From Dolomedes plantarius (taxonomy: Eukaryota > Arthropoda > Arachnida > Araneae > Dolomedidae): a stretch of 64,000 nucleotides of DNA. Below the pieces are notes generated by a model, which searched no databases, was not told the origin of the DNA, and was given only the letters and a program-made list of their open reading frames with translations. The position numbers and the translations under genes are program-made. Shown piece by piece: positions 11,588 through 23,868 of the stretch. The stretch covers positions 222,692,554 to 222,756,553 of the forward strand of contig OU015490.1 of the NCBI GenBank assembly GCA_907164885.2, given 5' to 3'. Position 1 is the first letter of the stretch. Every line of letters begins with the position of its first letter.

Positions 11588-12009
11588 GGAGTTTGTCTAA
11601 TAGTAATTGGCACCTACACACTTCAGATGACTTGGGGACCCCGCAGGAGCCAATAGCTTGAAGAGCTGCCCTAGAGTCGCTAAGGATGTCCACTGTAGAG
11701 AAATTATTCATATATATATATATGTATATATATAATGTGTGTGTGTGTGTATGTATTATATTTATCTATAACAATTGTCATTTCCTTAACTGAAATTTTT
11801 GCCCACGTTCAAATGGCTGTTTTGGTGAAATATTTCAATATTCTGTTTTTTTTTGTATATTTCAGTGTTTTTGGAAATATTGTAAAACTTTTACTTCAGA
11901 ACATAACTAAGTATCACAGTAATATAGTATAAAGGAAATTAAAATACATTTAGTTGAATTGAGTGTAATGTGTTTGACTTCAGCATTATATTGTACTAAA
12001 ATCTATTAA
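11585..12009. other. Spacer, nothing recognised
   Basis: Includes a small TA/TG tract at 11,710-11,755. No supported ORF. Confidence 0.4.
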
Positions 12010-12165
12010 AAAATCCTTGCATTTTAAAATGTTATTAAATTTTTTACCAAAATTATATTTGTTGTCCAGTTTTTATATCACATTTGAACTAAAAATATAT
12101 GTATTTAATCAGTACTGTATATTTTTGAAAAAAATGCTCTGAACGTTGAGAAATACCTTAAAATA
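12010..12165 (+). repeat. Dispersed 120-150-bp repeat, copy 2
   Basis: Same repeat as 9,570-9,690, with TTTTAAAATGTTATTAAATT, TATATCACATTTGAACT and GAAAAAAATGCTCTGAACGT. Confidence 0.65.
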
Positions 12166-12359
12166 CCGTCCGTGTACAGCAGGATTCATTTAGAGAGTAC
12201 ACCATAAAATGCGTTTAACTGGAAGTGTAATCACCGTATAAACATGTGGTTTGTGTTATTTGGTTCTTAACCCTTTAAGCTAGTGATTCCCACCTGGTGG
12301 TACGTGAGAGCATTTGAGATGGTACGCAAAAAGGTACAGTAATAATAAGTACCACAATT

Positions 12360-12470
12360 TTAGTAGTTTTTATGATTTTATATAACATTTGAACTAAAAA
12401 TATATGTATTTAATCAGTACTGCATATTTTTGAAAAAGTGCTCTGAACGTTGATTAATACCTGAAACGAA
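12360..12470 (+). repeat. Dispersed 120-150-bp repeat, copy 3
   Basis: Starts inside the unit (TTTTATATAACATTTGAACT) and runs to GCTCTGAACGTTGATTAATACC. With the copy at 12,010 it forms a local duplication about 320 bases apart. Confidence 0.6.
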
Positions 12471-13037
<567 letters not shown>

Positions 13038-13261
13038 TTTTTAAATATTCTTCAATATTTTTAAAATTGGTAACCACTTCAACATTTTGTTCAGAAGCAT
13101 ACAACCTATTAACTATTATTCTCCTGAAAATACACTCAAGTCTTGTGCTATCTATATACGTGTTTCCTGCGTCGGTATCTACCTACTTGAAGTTTGAGAA
13201 GTTAGATTAATATAATGATAAAGAAGAAATCATATTAATTCTTTATATATTTTATATATCT

Positions 13262-13565
13262 TATTCCTTAATATGAAATTTGCAGATAATCTTACATAAT
13301 GCAGATGAAATAATATAAGGATAAATATATGTTATTACCTCAGTTTGGTGAAATTATATTGGTATAATAATATAAATAAGGAATTTATTTTATTATACCA
13401 ATATATATTAATCCATTATACATTTTAAATATTCTTATTCCGTAATATGAAATTTGCAGAGAATCTTACATAATGTTATATAAGGATAATATATTAGTAT
13501 TACTCCACTTTGGTGTAATATATTGGTATAATAATACAAATAAGGAATTTTATATCATAATACTA
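13262..13565. repeat. Local tandem duplication, ~174-bp unit
   Basis: TTATTCCTTAATATGAAATT at about 13,261 and TTATTCCGTAATATGAAATT at about 13,434 start two similar units (GCAGATAATCTTACATAATG, then ATATTGGTATAATAATA and AAATAAGGAATTT). A more diverged third unit may follow to about 13,670. Strongly AT-biased, non-coding. Confidence 0.65.
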
Positions 13566-13685
13566 ATAAAATTGTTCACGCAAATTCTTGTTTCTTATTA
13601 CAAAATTTGCATAAAAACTTACTTGATGTTGAAGATATTATATAAGGATAATTACAAAAATAAGGAATTTAAAAACTATATTTGA

Positions 13686-14575
13686 AAATAAACAGAAATA
13701 AGGGATGAAAAAAATTATATAATAATAAAAATCAAATATTGAAAAAAAGGTCAGTATAATAAATAAAATTGAAGAATTTTAGTAAAGGTTTTGAATACAG
13801 TTTTATTTAGATTTTTCGCACAACTTATTTTATTTTATGATCTATACCTTTTTTTCACTTTTTGGAATAACTTTTTATCTGATAATCTGCTCTGCACATG
13901 CCAAAAATCGTAACTTTTTTTTGGACTGGTTCTTGAACAATTTCCTGCTGATTTTTATTTGATACTAATCTCCTGCAAAGAAGGTGTTAAAGTCTTTTTC
14001 CCTCGATTTCTATTTCCGTTCACCCAGAGTCACAAAATTACTTGGTGAAAATCGGAAAATAATCAACTCCGAACTAATGAGCTTTTTGTCCGTAAGTTAC
14101 ACTCCTCGAAGAAAAATAAGAGTTAAGTCCGAAAATAACTCTGTAATTACACAAACACTGTAGGTGTGTTTGTGCGAATGGAAGAGTGACATTCGCTTAA
14201 CTTAATGTTGATTTAGTTCATATTGTTTTGTAATGATTAAGTTACGTTATGCATGTTAGCTTCATTCTTCTGCATAAAGGTGTTCTGGTTTGTTTAAATA
14301 AGTTAATCACGTTAACATTTTGTCTCTAAAGTGTGTTTACCTGTTTCACATTCCATAAAATATCTTCAAAGTTTATCTTATTATTAGAAGCATTTAGTGT
14401 AGAAATAGTTTCGTATTTGGAGTTGACTAATAATATATTAGTATAATTATAAAATAAGTAATGGTAAGTATAATAATATAAAAGAAGAAACAAGGAATAG
14501 AAACAAAAATATTTTATCATAATTTTAAAAATCAGGAATTAAAAAATTACATTAATACAGTGGTATTTTTATAGT
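13686..14575. other. AT-rich spacer, nothing recognised
   Basis: No supported gene. Contains A/T-rich ORFs of low complexity only. Confidence 0.45.
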
Positions 14576-14576
14576 G

Positions 14577-14890
14577 GGGCCCGAGATAGCCTAATGGTAG
14601 CGTTTCGGTTCTGAGGGTGCTCGGATAGAATCCCGAAAATCTCCATTAAATACTTGCGTGTGTAGGACATATGCGGGTACGTTAAATCAGTATACGGAAA
14701 AGTCCTTCTATGAGACCAGTGGGTGGGGAAAGTACGATCCCCCCGATGTCGTCATTAGGGTTTCTCGGTCATAATCAATGGAAGACCAGGGTATGGTGTT
14801 GGTTCACCTATACGGTGTCCCAGTTGTAAGCAACCAACGTTTCTCGGGGATGCTTCTTCTCAGGCGAATGTCGAAAGGCAATGTTCCCGC
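14577..14890 (+). repeat. SINE-A copy 3 (tRNA-derived)
   Basis: Plus strand: the head GCCCGAGATAGCCTAATGGTAG contains the A box and GGATAGAATCCCG a worn B box. The body (ACGTTAAATCAG, AAAGTCCTTCTATGAGACCA, TACGATCCCCCCGATGTCGT) is followed by a tail segment (GGTGTCCCAGTTGTAAGCAA). It abuts the left end of the mariner at 14,908. Confidence 0.78.
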
Positions 14891-14907
14891 CTCGTCATTA
14901 ATACATA

Positions 14908-16186
14908 CTATTGTGATCAAAAAGTATCCCATAATGCTTCATTTTGGTAGATATCGTGTGCAAACTTTTAGTAAACATTTTTAAGACTTCTCTAAACATC
15001 TGGCAATAGTCAGGAATTTATTTCATTTTACTGTCTGAAAATAAATTTGTTTTTTTTATGAGATAAGAATTTCCACTCTGTCGATTTTCGGAAATGGCGA
15101 ATGTTATTGCGTAAAGAACATGCATTAAATTTTGTTTTTGAAATGAAATTTCTGCTACAAAAGCCTTTGAAATGTTGCAAAAAGCTTTTAAAGACGACTG
15201 TTTATCAAAACAAAAGTTTTTGATTGTATAAAAAGTTTAAAGATAGTAGAGAATCCGTCGTAGATGATCCGCGATCTGGTAGACCATCCACCTCGATTAA
15301 TGATCAGGATATAAGATCAGAGAATTAGTGCTTGGTGATCGTCGTTTGACAATAAGAGACTTTATTGAACCAGTTCCTATATTTTTTGGTTCCTGTCAGG
15401 CAATGTTTAAAGATCATTTAGGGTTGAAACGCGTAGCTTCTCGAGTTGTTCAAAGAACTATGAATTTGTTCCAAAAACAACAACGTGTTCAAGTGGCCCG
15501 AGAGATGCTTTCTCAAGGCGATTCCCTTCTAAAACTCATTATTACCGCTGATGAAACTTGGATACATGATTTTGATACACAAACAGATCAACAATCAAGT
15601 GAATGGCGCTCGAAAGTGGAAGCAAGATCGAAAAGACCACGTTAAAGTCGCTCAAATATCAAGGTAATTTTGACTATTTTCTTTGATTGTCGTTCTGTTG
15701 TGCATTATGAATTCCTACCAACTGGCCAGACAGTCAATTGAGTGTTTTGCACCGTTTACGTGAAGCATTTCGCCGAATAAAATTTGAAGAGAAAAATGAA
15801 GAATTTTGAACCACGATAATGCTCCTTTTCACAGTGCAATTATTATTCGTGAGTTTTTTACCAAACATTCAACACATATATTACCCCACAAACTCCGCAT
15901 TCACATGATACGGCACTGTGAGACCTTTTTATTATTTCCACGGTTGAAATTGCCTCTTCGTGGACACCGTTTTGAGTCCATTAATACTATAAAAGAAAAT
16001 TCACTACAAACTCTGAAGGGGTTTCACAAAAATGACTTTATGGCATGTTTTGATGATTGGAAAAAAACTTTTGCAGAACTGCACTGCAGTCGGAGATTTC
16101 TTTGAAGGAGATGCAATAAAGTTTGACCAATAAATTGATAACTTATGTTTTATGCCACCTTTCCAGGTACTTTTTGATTACAGTAG
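14908..16186 (+). mobile_element. Mariner-like transposon (1.28 kb), degenerate
   Basis: Imperfect TIRs: left TATTGTGATCAAAAAGTATC near 14,908 and the inverse of the right end, CTACTGTAATCAAAAAGTAC, at 16,186. TA flanks both ends (14,906-14,907 and 16,187-16,188). Total length matches a typical mariner. A (TC)n/(TA)n tract begins right after the 3' TA. Confidence 0.85.
15080..16130 (+). pseudogene. Mariner-type transposase, multiply broken
   Basis: Recognisable blocks in order: an N-terminal DDPRSGRPSTS-type linker (about 15,255-15,300), GDRRLTIRDF at 15,330, a block with FGSCQAMFKDHLGLKRVASR (15,380-15,440), the first catalytic block TADETWIHDFD (15,545-15,580), the second catalytic block NHDNAPFHSA (15,806-15,840), and a C-terminal LFPRLKLPLRGHRF...GFHKNDFMACFDDWKK. 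The third catalytic aspartate region (normally in a CDFF-type motif) is scrambled by frameshifts near 15,890-15,940. Several stops and frame changes elsewhere. Close to the mariner DD34D lineage by motif; non-functional. Confidence 0.85.
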
Positions 16187-16188
16187 TA

Positions 16189-16220
<32 letters not shown>

Positions 16221-16222
16221 CT

Positions 16223-16285
<63 letters not shown>

Positions 16286-16325
16286 CATATATATATATAT
16301 ATTCATATATATATATAATATTAAA
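16189..16325. repeat. (TC)n then (TA)n compound microsatellite
   Basis: TC/CT tract 16,189-16,229 followed by TA to 16,325, directly next to the mariner 3' end. Confidence 0.93.
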
Positions 16326-16559
16326 AAAACTAGTAATTTCTTAACTCAACACTCTTAACATTTAAAAACTGTTAATTCTTCACTTTACTATTCCAAATTA
16401 CAAACCCTTTTTTAATCCCTTAAACTATTTAATTCCCTTTGGGCATTCGCGTTAAATTCCATTATTACAGCCTTAGGCCAAATCATTCAAGATGGCTGTC
16501 TTTTTTAACTAAAGAGACGCTGCGTGGCGTCAGTACAAGTTTAAATCAGTTCTGCACAT

Positions 16560-16850
16560 CAACAACAACTTTAAACCAATCAACTATTAAGACACACCCT
16601 TTAATCACGTGATGGACTGAAGTTTATATAATACTTGTTACCCGGAAGTAGGACGGATTCCTGTATTTTCTCTTGCTGCATCCATACCGACGGATCGGTC
16701 GGTATATTGAATAAAATTGTTTCCGTAAAAAGCTTATATTAGTCGTCTTTAATTATGAAATAATTTTGTTTTGAACATAACTGCATCTCCTCACCGTAGC
16801 ATGGGAGACTAGATATCTTCTGAGTCTACGATCTGTCTCCCATGTTACAT
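16560..16850 (+). repeat. Possible LTR 3' part with promoter-like and hairpin features
   Basis: A TATA-like GTTTATATAATAC at about 16,622-16,634 is followed about 75 bases later by GAATAAAATTG (16,708-16,718), then an AT segment. It ends near a strong hairpin at 16,800-16,844 (arms CATGGGAGACtAGAT and ATCTGTCTCCCATG, one-base bulge). This order (TATA, AATAAA) fits an LTR U3-R-U5. No sister copy in the window, so tentative. Confidence 0.35.
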
Positions 16851-16857
16851 AATATAT

Positions 16858-16859
16858 TC

Positions 16860-16893
<34 letters not shown>

Positions 16894-16925
16894 ATATATA
16901 TTATATATACATACACACATTATAT
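16858..16925. repeat. (TA)n microsatellite
   Basis: TA tract with short interruptions. Confidence 0.9.
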
Positions 16926-17100
16926 ATATTGGTAAGGTAAATTTAAATAAGAAATACAATAAACCATTTTATAAATAATTTTTAATGTTATTTTCGCACA
17001 ACGTATTTTGAATTAAGTATTAGCCCTGGTAAAAATTACGTAGGAAATCTAGTTATTTTTTTCTCCAGATCGAATGGAAGGATTTTTCCTCTACATTCTA

Positions 17101-17192
17101 CTAGCTGAAAACCCGCACTACGCTACGGAGTACATTCAAATTAAATACAACGGTCAATGTATGCAATTAATGCCAAATAAATAAATAAATAA

Positions 17193-17233
<41 letters not shown>

Positions 17234-17904
17234 ATAAATACGATGATCAATGTATACAATTGATGCAAAAAAACATATATACTTATAAAAAATCGTAAGG
17301 GATATTTTTACAGACAAAATAATGTAGAAGAAAATATTGAAATTAAATCTAATAGGACATACTAAAGAATATAGTACAGTTTGAGGTACATTTCTTTTAC
17401 TTTTTTAAAAATAATTTTTGGAATAATGTCTAATCGTCTGCCGCATTAGCAAGAAAAATCATATTTTTTGTCTATTTAGGTTTTATGCACGTGACGATAA
17501 ATTTATTTAAAGTACCAGAAAAAGAAATCACGTGATCAGCATTTAATAAATTAAATTCTAAAAATTAATCTTTAAAAATTCACCAAAAATCAGAAAATGG
17601 AGGTAAAGATTTGAAAAAGATCTCATTTTAAAGGAATTTTTTATGATCTTTCTCGTGATATATATTTTATAACCCTCAAATTATGATTTTAAATGCAAAC
17701 TTAAAAAAAGTTGCAAAAAAAGCTTAAAAATTTAATTTAAAAAAATCTAAGAAGAATTTTTCAAAAATCTTTCTTAGTGCACCTCTACACTATAAGAAAA
17801 ATCGCCATGCAAAATTTCAGCCTTTTAGGTCCAGTGGTTTGGTCTGGGCGTTGTATGTCAGTCAGTCAGTCAGTCAGTTACGGAACTGTTTTATACATAT
17901 AGAT
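17101..17904 (+). repeat. Dispersed LINE-like 3'-end repeat, copy A
   Basis: Starts CTAGCTGAAAACCCGCACTA and ends in (GTCA)n, GTTACGGAACTGTTTTATAC and ATATAGAT. Related copies: 22,955-23,868 and the 5'-truncated 25,838-26,240. A (TAAA)n/(TA)n tract (17,185-17,230) has expanded inside. No ORF. The simple-repeat 3' end suggests a retroelement tail; class not assigned. Confidence 0.65.
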
Positions 17905-18397
17905 TACGCATACATTGCTGACTGTATGTTTTTTCTATTTTTTTTCCTGTGCTGTATCATTCATTTTAAACACGCTCAAAAGTAGTAAAATTCTACAGCC
18001 CTTATGGGAACTTTACTCCAGATAACAGTAGATGTCTGAGATTGTTTCATCCTGAATAGGACCAATTAGTTGATCGACTTGGAAATGAAGCGCAAATAGG
18101 TATTTCTTTCCATAACGACCCGAATAACGACGTCAGAGATTTCTTAATTCTTATGAACAACCAAGCAAAATAAGAATTACAAGTTAAAAATCCTTTAATG
18201 GAATTGAATACTTTCAGTAGAGACTGGTATTAAAAAGCTCTCTAGAAAAAGAACCGATTTCCAAAATTAGAAAATATTTTAAGGCATAAAAAAAGTTTGC
18301 AATTTAACTAGCAGAATGACCGTTTTATCGAAATTTTAATTTCAATTGAAATATTCCATGCAAAGCCAAAATAATTTTAATTTGGACGACTATGTAT
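17905..18397. other. Spacer, nothing recognised
   Basis: No supported feature. Confidence 0.4.
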
Positions 18398-19355
18398 CAA
18401 ATAGCTGACCTGACTCTAAGATGCTTAGAGACGCGATTATGTATAAAACTGCTTATCCGTTCGTTATTTCTAATTCTCCGATACATATACATAAAAATCA
18501 GATGTTTATTTTGTGGTAATGATTGCATATAATTCTTTTTTCTTTATTACAGCAGAGAATTTTGTAAAACAATTCTTTCATTGTCGAGAATTATTTGTAC
18601 GAGCGCTTTTTATCTTAAACAGTTAAAATGAAGCACTTTTAATAAATTATGAGCGTGCCATATATATTGTACGTATCAGAACATAAAATGTGAAGCCCGG
18701 TAGTTCTCCTTCGTCGAAAGTAATGACCTGACCTGACGCCCAGACGCTAAGAGAAGCGACTATGCATCAAACAGCTCACGTGTTTGTTATTTCTTATGTT
18801 CACCCCCCCCAATCCAAATACATAAAAATAAGATGTTTATCTTCTAACAAGTATTATACTAAAAGCAATATTATTCTAAAGGCGATTTTTAAAAGATATT
18901 CTTTCACTGTCGAGATTTATTTGCACGAGCGCTATTTATCTTAAACAGTGAAAATGATGCGCTTCCAATGAATTATGCACGTGTAATTCTTTGTACATAT
19001 CAGAATATAAAAAGGTGAAGCCCAGTAGTTAAAAGTAATGACCTAACCTGACGTTGAGACGCAAAGAGGAGTGACTATGCATCAAATACCTCATCTGTTT
19101 GTTATTTATTATGCCCCCTCCCCGATCAAAATACATAAAAAAAAGATTTTGCAATATTGGAAAAACGATTAAATTTTTTTTTCATTGTCAAGACTGATTT
19201 CCACGAGTGCTGTTTATCTTAAACTGTTAAAACGAAGCGCTTTCAATGAATTATGCACGTTTCATTCGTTATACGTATCAGAATATAAAAAGGGAAGCCC
19301 AGTAGTTCTCCTTCGTCGAAAGTAATAACTTGACCTGACGATAAGACGCTAAGAA
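18398..19355. repeat. Tandem array, ~310-bp unit, about 3 copies
   Basis: The anchor AAAGTAATGACCTGACCTGA recurs at about 18,718, 19,031 and 19,319 (spacing 312 and 289), with a more diverged first unit at 18,398. Each unit contains AACAGTTAAAATGAAGCGCTT, a GTACGTATCAGAATATAAAA stretch, GAAGCCCAGTAGTTCTCCTT and ACTATGCATCAAA. No unit carries a conserved ORF. Confidence 0.8.
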
Positions 19356-20173
19356 GACGATAAGACCTTAAGAGTCAAGCAGTGTAATTCTGCACTTCAT
19401 TCTAGAAGCCGAAAACGTGTCAGGGATATAAAAGTTAGGCAAGTGGGTACTTACGAAGTCTTAAAATAATATTTAGCTCTCAAGAAAGTGCTCGATTTTA
19501 TACAAGTTAACTTAGCCTTAGACTGCGAGTTCATGAAAGCACAACCTTATTTTTTATTGGTATCTCACAAATCTAAGCGTACAAAGAATCGTGAAAGAAT
19601 TGCAAATATGATAACAATGTGGCAAAATATATTTTCCTGCCCAAGGGATTCGACTCGCACGTGTTTTTACGGATGTTGTGAGGTTTTTCTTGTCTAAGCA
19701 ATGGCATGTGTAATATATCGCCCATCTGATCTCAGAGAGCAAAGAAAATAAGATGCGATTTCTGAGTCATTTTTCAAGTGTGCGGAAAACATTTTGAGAA
19801 GGTGTGGCCCTGCGTTATACACTACATTATGAATAGGCATACAAATATGAGAGTATAAAACCTACATTCGAATCGTTTAGTGACTAGCGAGTTTTTGAAG
19901 ATGCGGATTTAAAACAAGCAGTTAGACCCATTTAAAAGAAGGTGGCAACTTTCTTCGAACCCATTGATAGTTCTTCATGAGGCCGAGGAGCATTATGAGG
20001 GATTGTGCTTGAGGCGACACGATCATTCATCGGAAGCAGACCATTAGATGACAATCACTCCAATTACTCCTTCAGCTGAGGAAGAAGTATTATTTTGTCC
20101 GAAACTATTGTCACCCTTATATTTTATTGTGGTTATTAAAAATCTATGCCATCTTTTTACAACCAGACAGGAT
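19356..20173. other. Spacer, nothing recognised
   Basis: Somewhat higher complexity than the rest of the window. The 69-codon ORF at 19,488-19,697 has no recognisable domain or second copy. Confidence 0.4.
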
Positions 20174-20320
20174 ACAGAAGGTCGTTCGCACTTTATGGAA
20201 ACAATTTTGTTATTTATTTTTGGCGTTTGCATTTTGAGATAAATATTTGGCAACTTCAGAATAATCGTCTGATACTGTTTTGTTTTCATTGGAATGTAAA
20301 ATAAACGATTTATTTTGAAA

Positions 20321-21400
20321 ATGGCTTCTAAAATTGACAAATGACTCAAAGGTTACGTAACTGAGCTTTCCGAAAAGAAATATTCGTATCAACAAATTAT
20401 AAAGCGGTGTAAAAATCACGGTTTTGGCATTTAAAAAAAAGGTATTTATAATATATTAAATTTGAAAGAAAAAAAGTCTAACTGAAAGTAAAAATGAAAA
20501 CATGACCGCGAAATCTCATCCTAAGACTGTTCGAACGAAGGTAAATATCAAGAAAGTGATATTTACCTTCAAGGATCAGAGACTACAAGTAAGTCTCTGA
20601 TCCTGAAAGAAAATCCGTCAACTCAAAGATCCATTGAATCGAAACTAGGAATGGCGTCTGGCACTGTAAGTAAAATCATTCATAAAGATTTGAAGTTAAA
20701 AAAGATGTTTAAACCTAAAGTTCATCTGCTTTTGCCAAAGCATATTGCTGAAAGGAAAACAAATTGTAGAAAATTATATGAAAAACACTTAGCTGCTGAA
20801 AAATTAAAATTTGTGGTAACACTCTATGGGGCATGGGTGTATTTAAGTGACTGTATTAAAAAAGGATCAATTTTCTATTGCTCAACTGACGGGAATGACC
20901 GTATGAAATGGCTACATCAGTGTACAGAAATGTTCTCAAAGGAGTTCATGATAGTAGCAGGATTTTGTTACAACGGCAAATTAAAAATAAAAAAAGTCTC
21001 AAGTAAAGCCAAAATTAATTCACTCTACTATCAGCAGAATATTTTAGAACCAATTTTTGAAGAAGAAATTCCAGCCGTATACGGAAAGGACATTGATGAA
21101 GTTGAGCTTCATATGGACAAAGCCTCTAGTCACACGTCTAAATCAACTGCCGCTTATTTAGCAAAGAAGGAACAGAAACAGGAATAAAGTGTATCCCATT
21201 TAATGAAATACCTGTAAAATTACCTGACTCTTCTCCAATGGACTTTGCGATTTCAATCTTTTAAGGTTTATTAAAACGAGGCATACAAGGAAAACGGTAT
21301 CCAAGAACACTGAACAGACTTTGGAAAACGGTCCAAGAGGAATGGGATAAAATTGACATGACAGTACAAAGAAAAGAAAGTTATAAGAAACTGAACTTTA
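20321..21400 (+). pseudogene. Rosa-type transposase, copy 1
   Basis: Start ATG at 20,321 (MASKID). An N-terminal HTH region (SEKKYSYQQIIKRCKNHGFG) is broken by stops. A 178-codon open stretch from 20,651 covers the second DNA-binding part and most of the DDE domain. The first catalytic position reads TLYGAW, where copy 2 reads TLDKAW, so the aspartate is lost. The second is intact (HMDKASSH). After a one-base loss at about 21,170 the third is present in the next frame (SPMDFAI). Allowing for that base, 41 residues separate the second and third aspartates, the DD41D spacing of the rosa family. Twin hairpins at 20,537-20,604 also interrupt the frame. Confidence 0.85.
20537..20604. repeat. Twin perfect hairpins inside rosa copy 1
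   Basis: Hairpin 1: arms 20,537-20,550 and 20,557-20,570, 14 bp perfect, 6-nt loop. Hairpin 2: arms 20,572-20,584 and 20,592-20,604, 13 bp perfect, 7-nt loop. The sister rosa copy (58,570-58,605) has only one arm of each, so the other arms were gained here. Confidence 0.85.
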
Positions 21401-21408
21401 AAGTCATA

Positions 21409-21746
21409 ATGAACCCTTTCAGGCAGAATATACGTTCACTAGTAATACCCGTAACCATCGGGCTCTGAACTAACTATGGAAATCGTGCAGCCACCTAGGC
21501 TAAATACTAATACGTGCTCTATCAGTTAAATACCGCTATCACCTTCAATCTAACTTTTCTCGACTCTTTCGTATCTCTACTAATATCGTAACGTACTACC
21601 GTACAAATCTCCACTCCCTTCTTGGGCTCTTGCCAACTCAGCGTGTGTCACTTAAATAGAGCAGACACCTGCTCCGAACTCACTTCGACTGGCCTGCACT
21701 GCGCAGCTACCAGAAATTTGCATCTGAGCAACACGCGAACCCTACA
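21409..21746 (-). repeat. Truncated LTR, inverted, sister of 41,545-41,955
   Basis: On the minus strand it starts TGTAGGGTTCGCGTGTTGCT at 21,746 and follows 41,545 onward (CAAATTTCTGGTAGC, TATTTAA, CACACGCTGAGTTGGCAA, GAAGGTGATAGCGGT, GGTGGCTGCACGA). It carries extra internal sequence and breaks off at the CCTGAAAGGGTTCAT segment, losing the polyadenylation end. Confidence 0.75.
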
Positions 21747-21813
21747 ACCCACCCATGAAGGTCAATACATCATGATTCTGCTGCGAAGCCAAATTAAGAA
21801 ATATAAAAATTAA

Positions 21814-22954
21814 AGAAATATATTACGATGAATTCAGGTAGAGAAGGGGGACCTAGATCTATATCCTTCACATATAGAAGCGAGTAAATACCATTTAATT
21901 CTGTGGGTATGTTTTAAGAGTTAGTCTAGAAAATTTTCGAGAACAGCACTACAAATTTCTGTACATTCGATTTCTAATTATATTCAGCTTTCTGTAGTCA
22001 TCGAAATAAAACTGAATGTAATAAGAAATTATACAGTTTACTTTAAAGATAACAAAGATTCAAAATTAAACTGAAAAAAATGTAGATTTAAAAAAGTGAA
22101 AACCTTTGTAATATTGTCAATAAAATTCAGCTAATTTTGGATCAAACAAACAAAAAGAAAAGAAATATTTTTTTAGTTAATCAGATTTGATACAGAGTTA
22201 CTCTAACCGAATAATCTTTAATGATTTCCAGTTCATTAAAACGCATTTCTTGAAAATCTCATTAATATAGCGGAGTATAGAGGCATCAAAATTAATCGAT
22301 ATCTCTTCACATATCCTCATGTTATTTGGATTACTTAAGTCAGGATATGAGAAATATCTTAGAATTATATGGTGTTTTAATCACATAATTAAGATATTTC
22401 TCAGACATCGGTATTGGACACATTTCTGGTTCTGAAATTCTTGTTAATTCATTAGCTTCTGTCATGAAGCTTGCGTTAATATTTCAATTTCAGAGACTGG
22501 AATAAAGATTGATTTTGGAGATTGAAAATGCCTGATTATTTTGATATTTCTATATTTTTGTTGTCAGAGAAATGAAAATCAATGTAATTAAGAAGCGTGA
22601 ATTTAAAAAGTTCAGATTAGTCAAAAATGAAATTAATTTTAAAAATAAACTTGGATTTAAACAAATTAAGAGAACGAAACTAATTTCAATTTTAATGCAT
22701 GAGTGTTAATGAAGAGCTAGTTTTAAGAAATTGGATAAAATGTTCTTAAATGTATTAAAGTTTATTTTACAAAATTTTCAAAAATATAGCACAGTATCGC
22801 GTGTTCCCACATTTATCCCTACGGTATATGTGTAAGAAGCTCAGAATGGAGCTTTTATCTTACTATTTGCTTTTCAAACTTAGAGAATTGAAATATTCTT
22901 AAAATAACCATGATTTACATATTCCAGGGAAGTTGTTGCCACTTAATTATGACA
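21814..22954. other. AT-rich spacer, nothing recognised
   Basis: No ORF with support, no repeat shared with the rest of the window. Confidence 0.45.
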
Positions 22955-23868
22955 CTAGCTGAATACCCGTGCTTCACTACGGAGTACATTCAAATTAAAT
23001 ACAACGGTCAATTATACAATTAATACCAAAAAACAAACAAAATATATTTATAAAAAAATAGTAATGGATATTTTTATAGACAAAATAATGTAGAAGAAAA
23101 TATTCAAATTAAATAAAATAGAACATACAAAAGAACATAGTACAGTTTGAGGAACATTTCTTTTACTGTATTTTAGGGGGCTTGGGTTGCCTTGAGTGGA
23201 TGACAGATCTGTACTGTTTGTCCGGCATTCCCGAGCCCCACAGCAATGGAAGCACCGGACTCGAAAATTAACCCTTCGTCTGCGTATTAGGTATTGCTAC
23301 GTAGCGACCGGTCTTCAGGTGACTCATGGTTGATAGGCCGCAAAGGGTCTGGGGACCGGTGGAGAATTAAACTTTCTGTATTTTAATATTTTTTTGGATA
23401 ATGTCCAGTCGTCTGCCGCATTAGAAAGAAGAAAATAATCTTTTTCTCAATTTATTTCGTTGGTTATGCACGCTGACGCAAAATTAGTTTAAAGTATCCA
23501 CAAAAGAAAGAAACCACGTGATCAGCATTAATAAATTAATTCTAAAAATTAATATTTAAAATTTACCCAAATCAGAAAATGGAGGTAAAGATTCGAGATT
23601 CATTTTAAAGAATTTTTTATGATCTTTCTCGTGATATAAATTTTATAACCCTCAGATTATTATATTAAATGCAAACTTTTAAAGATGTTACAGCTTAAAA
23701 TTTAATTAAAAAAACTACACAAGAATTTTTTCAAAAATCTTTCTTTTGCACCTCTACCACTATAAGAAGAATCGCCATGCAAAATTTCAACCCTTTAAGT
23801 CCAGCGGTTTGGTCTGTGCGTATCTGTCAGCAGTCAGTCAGTTACGGAACTGTTTTATAAATACAGAT
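22955..23868 (+). repeat. Dispersed LINE-like 3'-end repeat, copy B
   Basis: Starts CTAGCTGAATACCCGTGCTT and ends CAGTCAGTCAGTTACGGAAC...ACAGAT, matching 17,101-17,904. A 200-bp insertion with its own target duplication sits inside (23,176-23,375). Confidence 0.7.
23176..23375. mobile_element. 200-bp insertion with 10-bp target duplication
   Basis: CTGTATTTTA is present on both sides (23,166-23,175 and 23,376-23,385), and the uninterrupted relatives lack the insert. The insert starts GGGGGCTTGGGTTGCCTTGA, is markedly GC-richer than its host repeat and ends near AGGGTCTGGGGACCGGTGG. Size and duplication length suit a SINE, but I see no clear A/B boxes; class unassigned. Confidence 0.7.

Larger units (their letters stand above)
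20175..21405 (+). mobile_element. Rosa-type (DD41D) transposon, copy 1, 3'-truncated
   Basis: The left end (CAGAAGGTCGTTCGCACTTT after TA at 20,173-20,174) matches that of 58,188-59,466, and the two copies align through leader and transposase. The 3' end is lost: at about 21,405 the sequence switches to an inverted, truncated LTR (21,409-21,746). Confidence 0.82.

Noticed and set aside
19488..19742. Overlapping 69- and 62-codon ORFs
   Set aside because: No recognisable motif, no second copy, overlapping on both strands.
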